Positions 7,696-15,778 of a stretch of 64,000 bases of DNA are shown piece after piece. The DNA comes from Spirochaetota bacterium (GTDB taxonomy: Bacteria > Spirochaetota > UBA4802 > UBA5550). The notes under the pieces are model-generated. The model was not told where the DNA came from, made no database searches, and worked only from the letters and a program-made list of their open reading frames with translations. Position 1 is the stretch's first letter. Each line of letters opens with the position of its first letter. The stretch covers positions 1-64,000 of the forward strand of contig JAFGJX010000120.1 of NCBI GenBank assembly GCA_016928865.1. Reading direction: 5' to 3'. The position numbers and the translations under genes are program-made.

Positions 7696-8936
7696 CGGAC
7701 GGGACGCCGTCCTTCTATAATCATTCCGTGAATTACCCCCAGGAAAATTATCGTCTGATCAGGGACGCATACCGCTCTCTGGGCAGAAAGAAATTTCAGG
7801 AGGCCATACTCCTCCTGGAAAATGCGCTCTCTTCTGGGGCGGGCGATATCTACGTCCTGCTCCTTCTCTCGGTCGGGTATCTCCACGCGGATCAGTTTGG
7901 AAAGCTCGCGCGATGTATCACGAAGATGAAGGAGAAGGACCGTTCCTACCTCCCGCTCATCCAGCTGGAGGCGTTTCTGAAATTGAAATCCGCGGCCTCG
8001 CGTGACGAGGCCCTGGGCGTGTATATTGATCTCGCAGCCAGATATCCCGCCGATCCCCATCTTCATCGTGCCAGGGGGCTTGTCGGCGACGCCGATGATT
8101 TCTCGACATTCCAGAAAGCGGCCCGACTCCAGGATTTCGTTTCTGTTCCGCGTCCCCCGCAGGGCATGAAGAAAGCGGGCCGTAAAAAAGTGGATGCCGG
8201 TATCCCGGACCGGCGGGGTGTTGCATCGCGGCATGGCAGCATCCGCCGGAGGCCGCTCTTTACTGTGATGATCATATCCGCCGCCCTTGCGCTGGGTGTG
8301 GCGGGCGCCTGGTTCCTCGCGCGCGGCGTATTCCTCGATGGCGCGCAAGCAAGGCGGCACGGGACACGCCCGGACTTCGGCAGTGTTGATCTCGTATCGC
8401 TGAGCGGCACGGAATATGACCTGGTGAAAAACGTGCCCGCCGGCAGGGTCGCAGTCCATTACCGGTCGGTGCGCGATGTCACCTCCGACTTCGACAGGGC
8501 CCGCCGGTTGATCAAATCCGGCAAATACAACGAAGCGGTTTTTATACTGAACGGTTTGTATAACAGCAACGTTAATTTCGTCGTAAAGGAAAAGGTCGAT
8601 TTCCTGATAAAGTTCGTCACTGACATTGATGATCGCGATTTTGATCCCGTACCGTACTCAAAGGTGGCAGAGTCCAAGTTCCGATACCGCGGATATGCGG
8701 TGCGCTGGCAGGGTACGATCGGCAGGATACGTGAGCGGACTAACAGCCGGATCATACTGCTTAAGGTCGAGGCACCGGGTGGCGGGGAGTCGGGGGAAGC
8801 CGACGTTTTTACTGACAGAAACCCTGTCGGCATGGATAAGAACAGCCGGGTCGTTATTGAGGGCGTTATTGTCGATTTCCCCGGAAAGGAGCAGCGGGTA
8901 TACGTCGCGGCGCGGAGCATGCGGCTGTTGAAATGA
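7692..8936 (+). CDS. TPR protein with one membrane helix and a C-terminal OB-like domain
   Basis: The protein has up to 414 residues. An N-terminal part of two or three TPR-like repeats (YRSLGRKKFQEAILLLENAL and following) is cytoplasmic. A basic stretch RRRP precedes a membrane helix at about 197-217. A short helical repeat follows (SGKYNEAVFIL), then a beta-rich domain at about 315-414 ending in RVVIEGVIVDFPG, which resembles an OB fold. The start is unclear: TTG 7692 overlaps the preceding TGA, and GTG 7728 is an alternative. Function is unknown; it may anchor a complex at the inner membrane. Confidence 0.7.
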   Translation: MTDGTPSFYNHSVNYPQENYRLIRDAYRSLGRKKFQEAILLLENALSSGAGDIYVLLLLSVGYLHADQFGKLARCITKMKEKDRSYLPLIQLEAFLKLKSAASRDEALGVYIDLAARYPADPHLHRARGLVGDADDFSTFQKAARLQDFVSVPRPPQGMKKAGRKKVDAGIPDRRGVASRHGSIRRRPLFTVMIISAALALGVAGAWFLARGVFLDGAQARRHGTRPDFGSVDLVSLSGTEYDLVKNVPAGRVAVHYRSVRDVTSDFDRARRLIKSGKYNEAVFILNGLYNSNVNFVVKEKVDFLIKFVTDIDDRDFDPVPYSKVAESKFRYRGYAVRWQGTIGRIRERTNSRIILLKVEAPGGGESGEADVFTDRNPVGMDKNSRVVIEGVIVDFPGKEQRVYVAARSMRLLK

Positions 8937-8962
8937 CCTGAACAGGCGGCATGGGCCGGCCG

Positions 8963-11569
8963 TCATGCCGGCGTCCGGTTCCTTTTTATGATAACCATCG
9001 AAACATCGTCCGAAAGCGAATAATCATCAAGTGCATTCAGAACGGCGTCCCTGATCTCCTCCGGGCGGAGCGACCGGTTCCGGAAAAAGACCTCCTGAAG
9101 CCGCTCCAGTCCGAACATGTCGCGCTCTGGATCGCGCCTGTTGCGGATGCTTCCCTTGCGCCATGATTCCGTGATGCCGTCTGTATAGAGGAGCATGATG
9201 TCACCGGGCTCAAGCCGGATCTCCATCTCTCCCGGAGGATAATCGATCGCTCCCTTGAGCCCCAGAATTATCCCGCAGGTCCTGATTGTTTCAATGCTGT
9301 CATTACCTGCACGGTAGATCAGAATGTCCTGATGCATGCCCGATGCTGAAAAAACGCCGTTGTCCATGCATGCCAGGACCGTGATGGTCATGAATTTTTC
9401 CTCGTTCAGCTTCCTGATGTTATCGGTGATGACGCTATTAATCTGATCGAGAAGCGCGGAAGGCCTGATGCCGGGATTGCCCGCGAGCACGGTGTGTATC
9501 GATGTCTGCACCATCATCATAATGATCCCCGCCGGGACCCCGTGCCCGGAGACATCGCCGATAACAATCCAGTCAAGTCCGTCGGTATTGATGATATCGT
9601 AATAATCGCCGCCCACCATCTCGGCCGGCAGCATGTAGCCAGTGATTTCGTAGCCGGCTATGGACGGTTCTGCGGGGATCAGTATTGTCTGCATTTTACG
9701 GGCCAGTTCCATTTCACTCCAGAGAGCGTCGCGCGCGTTTTTCAGCTCTTCAGTGCGTTCCTGTACCATCTTTTCGAGATTTTCCGCGTAGTCGGACATG
9801 ACCTCTTTCGACAGGCGCAGTGCGCTGGTCATCTCGTTGAAATTGTGTGAGATTGATCCGATCTCATCACGAACCGGGACCGGGATGACGATGCCGTCAT
9901 TGCCGGCACGCACCTTGTTGATGGCTGACAGGATCCGTCTCATGGGGCGGACAAACACGCCCAGGAAGAAGAACCGGAAAGCTGCAAATATTAAAACCAG
10001 TATGACCGCAAGGATCAGGATGAATTTCATCGCCATGGGGTGCTGATATTCCCGGTAGGTCCGGTAATCGAAGCCGGCTTCGTACACGGCCCGGCGTTCC
10101 GCATCAACGAGTATATAGGCGGTGAAATGTTGCAGCGTCGATCTGTTCGAACGGTACCTCCTGATCCCCGACGGATGCATCCGCGACACGATTTTAAGCA
10201 CCTCGCGCTTGAGTGCAGCCCCCGAGAGGCGTCCGTCCCTCATGATGTCGATCATGGCAGTTTTAAAGGGATCCATGTCGGGATGGACGATTTTCAGATA
10301 GCGTGCGAGATGCTCAGCGAACCTGTCGTCCGGCAGGGCGGAAATGTTCGCGGCATAGTAACGTACGCGCCATCGCAGTGATTTAATATATGACAAGATT
10401 TTTTCCGCCGCGTTGGGGCCGCCAGGCGCAACATTGAACCGGGCCTCGATTGCGTTGCGGTAGCCCCTGAAACAGGTCTTTTCTGTTTTCAGGATGGCGC
10501 TCAATTCTGCCTGGTATTTATCGGGGTTAAGATTTATCAACCCTGCGATTCGCTCGTATTGCGCCGTATTGAACAGCTCGCTTTGCGCCACTTCGAAATC
10601 GTTGATATCCGGAGCGCCCATGGAATTATTGATGATCTTAGAAAGGCCATTATCAAGGTAGTATCTGATACAGTAGGATATTTCCGGTGAGAAATATCCT
10701 GCCCTGACAGCGAGTGAAAGCTCCTGGCGGCGGTGCTCGTCATAGGTTTTGTCGAGTTCGGTCAGTGAAAAGTAGGAAAGCCCCTGGAACATCATCAGGA
10801 ATGTCGCAAGGGTGATGCTCATGATTTTCATCATCAGACTGGTGCGGTCCAGGGTGGTGTTCATGTAAATCACAAAAAGCGCGAAGAAGCCGATGATGGT
10901 GAGAAGGTCCTGCGTTACCTGATAGACGCCGCGGTCAAGGTAGTCCACCCTGCTCAGGAGGTTGGTTGTTGCGGGTATCGCTATCAAGCTGAAAACGATG
11001 AGGATGATCGCCAGGAGATACATGCGTGCTTTAGACTGTGAGGCGTAGATCTTCCTGATTCCCGTGATCAGCATGATAACGAGATTTACGAGTATTAAAA
11101 CGGCAACCACGGTGCTTGCCGCATCGGCATCGAAGTCCCAGTAGTGCCCGTCAAAGTGATAGACCCTTTTCGATCCGTATGTCGAAAAGATAAAATAGAT
11201 TGTCACCGCGACCGATAGCGCGTAGAGAGACACCCCGATTTTTGCGGCCGGACCGGTATTTTTATCTTCAAGATAATAAAGGACGAAGATGATAAAATGG
11301 ACCTCGGTCAGAGTGACGATTCCCGCCGTTATCCACCGGTGATAGGCGGCCACAGGATGGTAGAGCGTGGCCGCAATGATATATCCTGAATAAAAGACTG
11401 CGAGCAGAAGGTAGACCAGCCCCAGATGAAGGGTTGATTTCGATTTTTTGGGGATCCTGAGAAGAATGACGGCGAGCGTTAGAGTAAAGCTAAAAGGCAC
11501 GATCGCGCATACCGAAAAATAATTCAGGTAAAGCGAATGCAAGATGTTGGCTAACTGTTCATGCCCCAT
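8963..11569 (-). CDS. 7TM/sensor/HAMP SpoIIE-type protein phosphatase (PP2C, RsbU-like)
   Basis: The 868-residue protein has about seven N-terminal membrane helices (15-240), another at about 248-270, an extracytoplasmic sensor region (about 275-515), a helix at about 522-545, HAMP (about 546-600), a coiled linker and a C-terminal PPM/SpoIIE phosphatase domain (about 635-865). Metal-binding Asp residues are in VGGDYYD, GDVSGHG and LYTDGI, and the end has SDDVSMV. Such proteins dephosphorylate anti-anti-sigma factors in partner-switching pathways. No anti-sigma partner is adjacent. It is a single gene on the minus strand, converging on the TPR gene after 26 bases. Confidence 0.9.
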   Translation of the reverse strand: MGHEQLANILHSLYLNYFSVCAIVPFSFTLTLAVILLRIPKKSKSTLHLGLVYLLLAVFYSGYIIAATLYHPVAAYHRWITAGIVTLTEVHFIIFVLYYLEDKNTGPAAKIGVSLYALSVAVTIYFIFSTYGSKRVYHFDGHYWDFDADAASTVVAVLILVNLVIMLITGIRKIYASQSKARMYLLAIILIVFSLIAIPATTNLLSRVDYLDRGVYQVTQDLLTIIGFFALFVIYMNTTLDRTSLMMKIMSITLATFLMMFQGLSYFSLTELDKTYDEHRRQELSLAVRAGYFSPEISYCIRYYLDNGLSKIINNSMGAPDINDFEVAQSELFNTAQYERIAGLINLNPDKYQAELSAILKTEKTCFRGYRNAIEARFNVAPGGPNAAEKILSYIKSLRWRVRYYAANISALPDDRFAEHLARYLKIVHPDMDPFKTAMIDIMRDGRLSGAALKREVLKIVSRMHPSGIRRYRSNRSTLQHFTAYILVDAERRAVYEAGFDYRTYREYQHPMAMKFILILAVILVLIFAAFRFFFLGVFVRPMRRILSAINKVRAGNDGIVIPVPVRDEIGSISHNFNEMTSALRLSKEVMSDYAENLEKMVQERTEELKNARDALWSEMELARKMQTILIPAEPSIAGYEITGYMLPAEMVGGDYYDIINTDGLDWIVIGDVSGHGVPAGIIMMMVQTSIHTVLAGNPGIRPSALLDQINSVITDNIRKLNEEKFMTITVLACMDNGVFSASGMHQDILIYRAGNDSIETIRTCGIILGLKGAIDYPPGEMEIRLEPGDIMLLYTDGITESWRKGSIRNRRDPERDMFGLERLQEVFFRNRSLRPEEIRDAVLNALDDYSLSDDVSMVIIKRNRTPA

Positions 11570-11768
11570 TCAATACCTATGTCAGAAAAATCGGTGTTAG
11601 TCTTATGACGAAATTTATACGCGCCGAACGCATCAGAGGATGCGTAACTTTGCATGATACCCGTAAAAATATGATTAATAATACTGCATGATTGGCATGT
11701 ATAGCAATCAATATTTTAACATGCCGGATATTTTTTTGGGACCCGGAAGGGGTGTGCGCGGAAAGGTG

Positions 11769-11789
11769 GCCCTGCCGTGGCGGCAGGGC
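11769..11789 (-). terminator. hairpin downstream of acyl-CoA ligase
   Basis: GCCCTGCCG (11769-11777) pairs perfectly with CGGCAGGGC (11781-11789) around three bases. It lies 14 bases after the minus-strand stop at 11804. The following RNA is only partly U-rich (CACCUUUCC), so termination is likely but not certain. Confidence 0.5.
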
Positions 11790-11803
11790 GATTATTTGCG
11801 CTA

Positions 11804-13384
11804 TCAGTTCACTGCAGAAAACATCTTTTTAAGCTCCCGCTTCAGGATCTTTCCCGACGGGTTTTTGGGAAGCGAATCAACCAGGATGATCTTTTTAGGG
11901 CATTTAAATGCCGCCAGGTTGGCCTTGCAGTACTCTATGATATCCTGTTCGGAGGTCTGCGCTCCATTTTTCAGGACAACAACTGCCGAGACAAGCTCGA
12001 TCCAGCGCGGGTCAGGAAGGCCGATTACCGCAGCCTCGCTTACGTCAGGATGACGGTACAGCACTTCCTCAACTTCACGCGACGCGACATTTTCTCCGCC
12101 GGTCTTGATCATGTCCTTCTTGCGGTCGACAACATAGAGGTAGCCGTCCTCGTCGAACATGCCGAGGTCGCCGCTGTGGAACCATCCATAGGCGAATGCC
12201 TCATCTGTCTTTTCTCTGTCATTGAGATAGCCGGTCATGACATGTCCCGAACGGTGAACGATTTCTCCTACGGAACCTACCTGGACAAAGTTGCCGTCGT
12301 CGTCCATGAGACGGGTTTCGACATTGGTGACGGGCTTCCCGGCAGAGCCAGGCTTCAGCATCTGGTCTTCCGGCTTGAGAATGGTCGCCACCGGACCCAT
12401 TTCAGTCTGTCCGTAATAGTTCCAGAGGCGGAGCCCGGGGAAGGTGTCGGTGAGTCTCTTGATGATTTCTACCGGCATGATGCTTGCTCCGTAGGCCGCC
12501 TTTCTGAGGCTTGAGAGATCAAATTCAGCGAGTTGCGGATGGTTCAACAGTCCTATCCAGACCGTTGGGGGAGCGAACATATGAGTAACCCGGTATTTTT
12601 CGATACACTGAAGCATTTCCAGCGGATCGGCCCGGTGCAGAATGATGTTCTCAATTCCCGTGTAGAGGAATGGCATGAGAAAGCAATGAAGCTGGGCGCA
12701 GTGGAACAGCGGCAGGGCGTGGAGACCAACGTCCGAGGTCTCGTACTGTCCGTCAATTATGCAGCTGTAGTACTGTGACATCAGCGCGCGATGTGAGAGC
12801 ATGGCTCCCTTGGGTCTGGACTCGGTACCGCTCGTGTAGGGGATCTGGACGATGTCTTCGGCCTCTACAATGACATCGGGATCATCGCCGGGCACGGCTG
12901 CCATTTCGTAGTCGAGATCAAAAAATCCAGAGGGGGTTTCCCCGCCGGCCAGGGGTATCAGGCCCCATATGGCGATGTCTTGAAAAAGGTCTTTTCTTGA
13001 TTGCAGCACGGGAAGAAGGGAATCCTCGACCAGAAATATTTTTGCACCGGAATGTGTGACTACATAATCAATCTCTTCCGCGTTGAGCATGTAATTGATC
13101 GGAACCTGGACAGCGCCTATCTTCGCGAGGCCCAGAAGGCTGATCGGATAATGATGGGAGTTGTATGAATTGATTGCTACCCGGTCGCCTCTTTTTACGC
13201 CGAGTCTGGTCATGAGGTTCGCGAATCGACATGCGTTTAGTTCTAATTCTCTATAGGTAAGCTGTTTTTCTCTGAATATAAGCGCTTGTTTTTCTCTGAA
13301 TATCAGGGCTTTTTTGTCAGGGTACTTTAATGAAGCTCTCCGGGAAATATCACCTATTGTGTCACGATTGATCTTGTTGCACAT
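11804..13384 (-). CDS. acyl-CoA synthetase (AMP-forming, ANL superfamily)
   Basis: The 526-residue enzyme would activate a carboxylic acid with ATP and join it to CoA. The phosphate loop is YTSGTESRPKGAM (TES replaces the usual TTG). Also visible are YYGQTEMGP, the hinge region GWFHSGDLGMFDEDGYLYVV with DRKKDMIKTGGENV, and the C-terminal catalytic Lys in NPSGKILKREL. Near residue 30 the eight residues ALIFREKQ occur twice in tandem, encoded by a 24-bp DNA duplication with two mismatches. Relatives have one copy, so this is probably a recent insertion. Substrate is probably a medium or long-chain acid, but that is not shown. It is a single gene on the minus strand. Confidence 0.9.
   Translation of the reverse strand: MCNKINRDTIGDISRRASLKYPDKKALIFREKQALIFREKQLTYRELELNACRFANLMTRLGVKRGDRVAINSYNSHHYPISLLGLAKIGAVQVPINYMLNAEEIDYVVTHSGAKIFLVEDSLLPVLQSRKDLFQDIAIWGLIPLAGGETPSGFFDLDYEMAAVPGDDPDVIVEAEDIVQIPYTSGTESRPKGAMLSHRALMSQYYSCIIDGQYETSDVGLHALPLFHCAQLHCFLMPFLYTGIENIILHRADPLEMLQCIEKYRVTHMFAPPTVWIGLLNHPQLAEFDLSSLRKAAYGASIMPVEIIKRLTDTFPGLRLWNYYGQTEMGPVATILKPEDQMLKPGSAGKPVTNVETRLMDDDGNFVQVGSVGEIVHRSGHVMTGYLNDREKTDEAFAYGWFHSGDLGMFDEDGYLYVVDRKKDMIKTGGENVASREVEEVLYRHPDVSEAAVIGLPDPRWIELVSAVVVLKNGAQTSEQDIIEYCKANLAAFKCPKKIILVDSLPKNPSGKILKRELKKMFSAVN
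13263..13310. repeat. 24-bp tandem duplication inside the acyl-CoA ligase gene
   Basis: Copies at 13263-13286 and 13287-13310 differ at two positions only. The duplication is in frame and repeats ALIFREKQ in the protein. Confidence 0.85.
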
Positions 13385-13484
13385 ATAGAACCTCCGTGTG
13401 CACTTTTGTCCAGTCTTGTATACAGTACACCCGGTGTCTACAAAATTATACTACCGGTTTTTGTGATTTTTCATAATCATAAAA

Positions 13485-13577
13485 GGGTCAGAGTAAATAT
13501 GGATTCTTTGAATTTTTCCGGTAGTTATCGGTTAATTTCCGGGGTCAGAGTAGTATTTGGATGGATAGTTATCGGTA
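13485..13577. repeat. two-copy intergenic repeat with GGGTCAGAGTA and the CCGATA/TATCGG dyad
   Basis: GGGTCAGAGTA occurs at 13485-13495 and 13542-13552, 57 bases apart. Each copy is followed by a dyad: CCGGTAGTTATCGG (13518-13531) and TGGATAGTTATCGG (13562-13575). The same dyad core recurs at about 20825, 21255, 45237-45358 and 57626. The spacer between tspO and acyl-CoA ligase holds no credible gene. It may be the remains of a small mobile repeat. Confidence 0.7.
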
Positions 13578-13606
13578 TTAAAGCTGATGATACTATATAT
13601 CCCTGA

Positions 13607-14095
13607 CTAGATATTCAGCCGCCACAGGAAGAAATTCAGCATTACGGCAAAACTTACCCATAAGAGATAGGGAATCATCAGGAGCCCGGCAGAGATAGAT
13701 ATCCGGAGGAAGGCCAGCAGGGTTACAAGTATGGCAAGCCAGAGAAGTATGATTTCAATGAATGCTGCGCTGGGCATATGCATATGGAAAAACAGGAAAG
13801 ACCAGAGGATATTGAGCGCCAGCTGTACTCCAAAGAAGGCCATTGCCCACCGTACATCCTTTCTTTCAGTGCCCTTTATCCAGACCAGCGCCAGCGCGAT
13901 TCCCATAAGAAGATAGAGTATTGTCCAGACCGGACCAAAAATCCAGTTTGGCGGGTTAAAGGACGGCTTGGCAAGTCCGGCATACCAAGTGGGGATGGAG
14001 GGCATGGTAAAATATGATCCTATCGCCGCTGCAGCCTGTGGCAAGAGTATACTGGCGGCAAATATCGAAAAGCGCGCTCTTTTTTGCATTTCCAT
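13607..14095 (-). CDS. tspO: TspO/MBR family protein
   Basis: This 162-residue protein has five membrane helices. It carries the family signature WYAGLAKPSFNPPNWIFGPV and the later LWSFLFFHMHMPSAA and LLWVSFAVMLNF stretches. TspO proteins bind tetrapyrroles and related ligands in the outer or cytoplasmic membrane and act in stress or porphyrin handling. The frame extends to 14131, but AGGAG lies 8 bases before ATG 14095, and that start gives the usual family length. The gene follows malQ by 28 bases on the minus strand, so the two are probably co-transcribed. The metabolic link between them is unclear. Confidence 0.93.
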   Translation of the reverse strand: MEMQKRARFSIFAASILLPQAAAAIGSYFTMPSIPTWYAGLAKPSFNPPNWIFGPVWTILYLLMGIALALVWIKGTERKDVRWAMAFFGVQLALNILWSFLFFHMHMPSAAFIEIILLWLAILVTLLAFLRISISAGLLMIPYLLWVSFAVMLNFFLWRLNI

Positions 14096-14123
14096 TCTGT
14101 TTTCTCCTGCAGCTATGGATGTA

Positions 14124-15647
14124 TTATTCATCCAGCCTGTTGTATATCTCTCCCATGCGCCTGAGCCTGAGTAGCATCTCTTCCGTTATGCTGTCTCCCT
14201 TCAATTTGAACCGCCAGTTGCCCTCGGCGGTCCCGGGTCGGTTCATCCGGAATTCTTCTCCGTATCCCGGTATGTCCTGGGCCATTATGATGATCAGGTT
14301 TGCCACGCTTCGATATGCCTGCCGGATCAATTTCCAGTTAAAATCAGACCATTCTTCAAACCCGAGATATTCAAGAACATAATTTCGGGTGTTGTCGTCG
14401 ATTTCTTTGCCATAAAACCAGCCGTTTGTTGTGTTATTGTCATGTGTTCCGGTATACAGGACACAGTTGTGGTTGTCAATATTATGGGGAAGATAGTAAT
14501 TTTTATTGTTGAAGTCAAAGGCGAACTGGAGTATGCGCATGCCGGGCAGGCCCAGGTTGTCCCTGAGCTCCTCCACCTCTGGCGTGATGACGCCCAGGTC
14601 CTCTGCGATCAGGCGGAGTGTGCCTGCCTCTTCACGGAGCTTATTAAAGAATTGCACTCCCGGCCCTTTGACCCAGGTCCCTTTTATCGCAGTTGTTTCG
14701 TCTGCAGGGATTGACCAGTAAGCCTCGAAGCCGCGAAAGTGGTCGATGCGTATGATGTCAACGAGCTTTTCCAGGTGCGTGATCCGATTTACCCACCAGC
14801 GAAGGGTTTCAGGGGACAGGGTGTTTCCTTTCTTCCAGCGATAAACCGGGTTGCCCCATCGCTGTCCGGTCTCACTGAAGTAGTCGGGCGGGACCCCGGC
14901 TACTGAAAGTGGCTGGTGCGTCTCATCATCAAGGATGAGCATGTCCTGGTTGGCCCAGGCATCGGCGCTTTCAAGGGTAATGTAGATCGGGATATCTCCG
15001 ATTATTTTAATGCCAATGCTTTTGCAATGCAGTTTTAATTCATTCCACTGCTTGAAAAAAAGATACTGTAAAAACTTGTGGAAACGGATGCGGTCGGCAT
15101 GTTTTTGTTCCATCAGCGAAAGGTATTTCGGGTTTCGTGAAGCGCATTTCGGGTCCCATTTGGGCCATTCGAATGTTCCTTCATGCTCTGCTATCGCTGA
15201 ATAGAGCGCATAATCGTCCAGCCAGGATGACTCGTCAGCACAAAATTTCTCATAATTCCGGATGTCCGGGGCGGGTGCTCTGGAGAAAAAATCTCCATAT
15301 GCGGATTTGAGAACAGGCATCGTTATCGCGATCACATCCTCGTATGAGACAACATGGTTTTCGTCGGCGGTCGGGGCGGGGAGAGTGGCGGTGAACCATT
15401 GTTCTTCGGCCACCGCCTCGATACTGATGAAAAGCCAGTTCCCTGCGAAGGTGGAAGTGGACGCGTAGGGGGAATAGTCGAAACGTGCATCAACGGGCCC
15501 GACGGGGAGAATCTGCCAGTAACTCATTCCCGCCCGAGCGAGCAGATCCGCAAAATTTTTCGCTTCCGGCCCCAGAGTTCCTATGCCGTATCTACCGGGA
15601 AGGCTGGTTATGTGGAGTAGTACGCCGCTCGAACGTTCCAGTTTCAT
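14124..15647 (-). CDS. malQ: 4-alpha-glucanotransferase (amylomaltase), GH77
   Basis: This 507-residue cytoplasmic enzyme transfers alpha-1,4-glucan segments between maltodextrins. GH77 signatures are clear: SPYASTSTFAGNWLF near the N-terminus, the nucleophile Asp in RIDHFRGFEAYW, the acid/base Glu in AEDLGVITPEV, and the stabilising Asp in YTGTHDNNTT. Length is normal for bacterial MalQ. No glycogen or maltose genes are adjacent. The upstream spacer holds a large inverted-repeat element at 15671-15778. Confidence 0.96.
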   Translation of the reverse strand: MKLERSSGVLLHITSLPGRYGIGTLGPEAKNFADLLARAGMSYWQILPVGPVDARFDYSPYASTSTFAGNWLFISIEAVAEEQWFTATLPAPTADENHVVSYEDVIAITMPVLKSAYGDFFSRAPAPDIRNYEKFCADESSWLDDYALYSAIAEHEGTFEWPKWDPKCASRNPKYLSLMEQKHADRIRFHKFLQYLFFKQWNELKLHCKSIGIKIIGDIPIYITLESADAWANQDMLILDDETHQPLSVAGVPPDYFSETGQRWGNPVYRWKKGNTLSPETLRWWVNRITHLEKLVDIIRIDHFRGFEAYWSIPADETTAIKGTWVKGPGVQFFNKLREEAGTLRLIAEDLGVITPEVEELRDNLGLPGMRILQFAFDFNNKNYYLPHNIDNHNCVLYTGTHDNNTTNGWFYGKEIDDNTRNYVLEYLGFEEWSDFNWKLIRQAYRSVANLIIIMAQDIPGYGEEFRMNRPGTAEGNWRFKLKGDSITEEMLLRLRRMGEIYNRLDE

Positions 15648-15670
15648 ACCTTCTGTCCTTCTTTACCAAC

Positions 15671-15778
15671 CATTGTGGGCATAATGTCCCGCGAGCAGGC
15701 GCCATGGATGGCGCCGGAAGCCGAGTCTTACAGGACGTAAATACGAGGCGGAGCGAGCGGGGTATTATGCCCACAATG
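15671..15778. repeat. 108-bp inverted-repeat element with inner hairpin
   Basis: Perfect 15-bp arms CATTGTGGGCATAAT (15671-15685) and its reverse complement (15764-15778) enclose 78 bases. Pairing can extend through GTCCCGC with GCGGGGT using G-U pairs. Inside, GGCGCCAT (15698-15705) pairs with ATGGCGCC (15708-15715). The right arm ends exactly at the stop codon of the UPF0182 gene (15779). It may be a small non-autonomous mobile element, and as RNA it could also terminate the UPF0182 transcript. Confidence 0.75.

Noticed and set aside
13406-13606. 66-residue plus-strand frame between tspO and acyl-CoA ligase
   Set aside because: Spans the duplicated repeat, no Shine-Dalgarno and no family.
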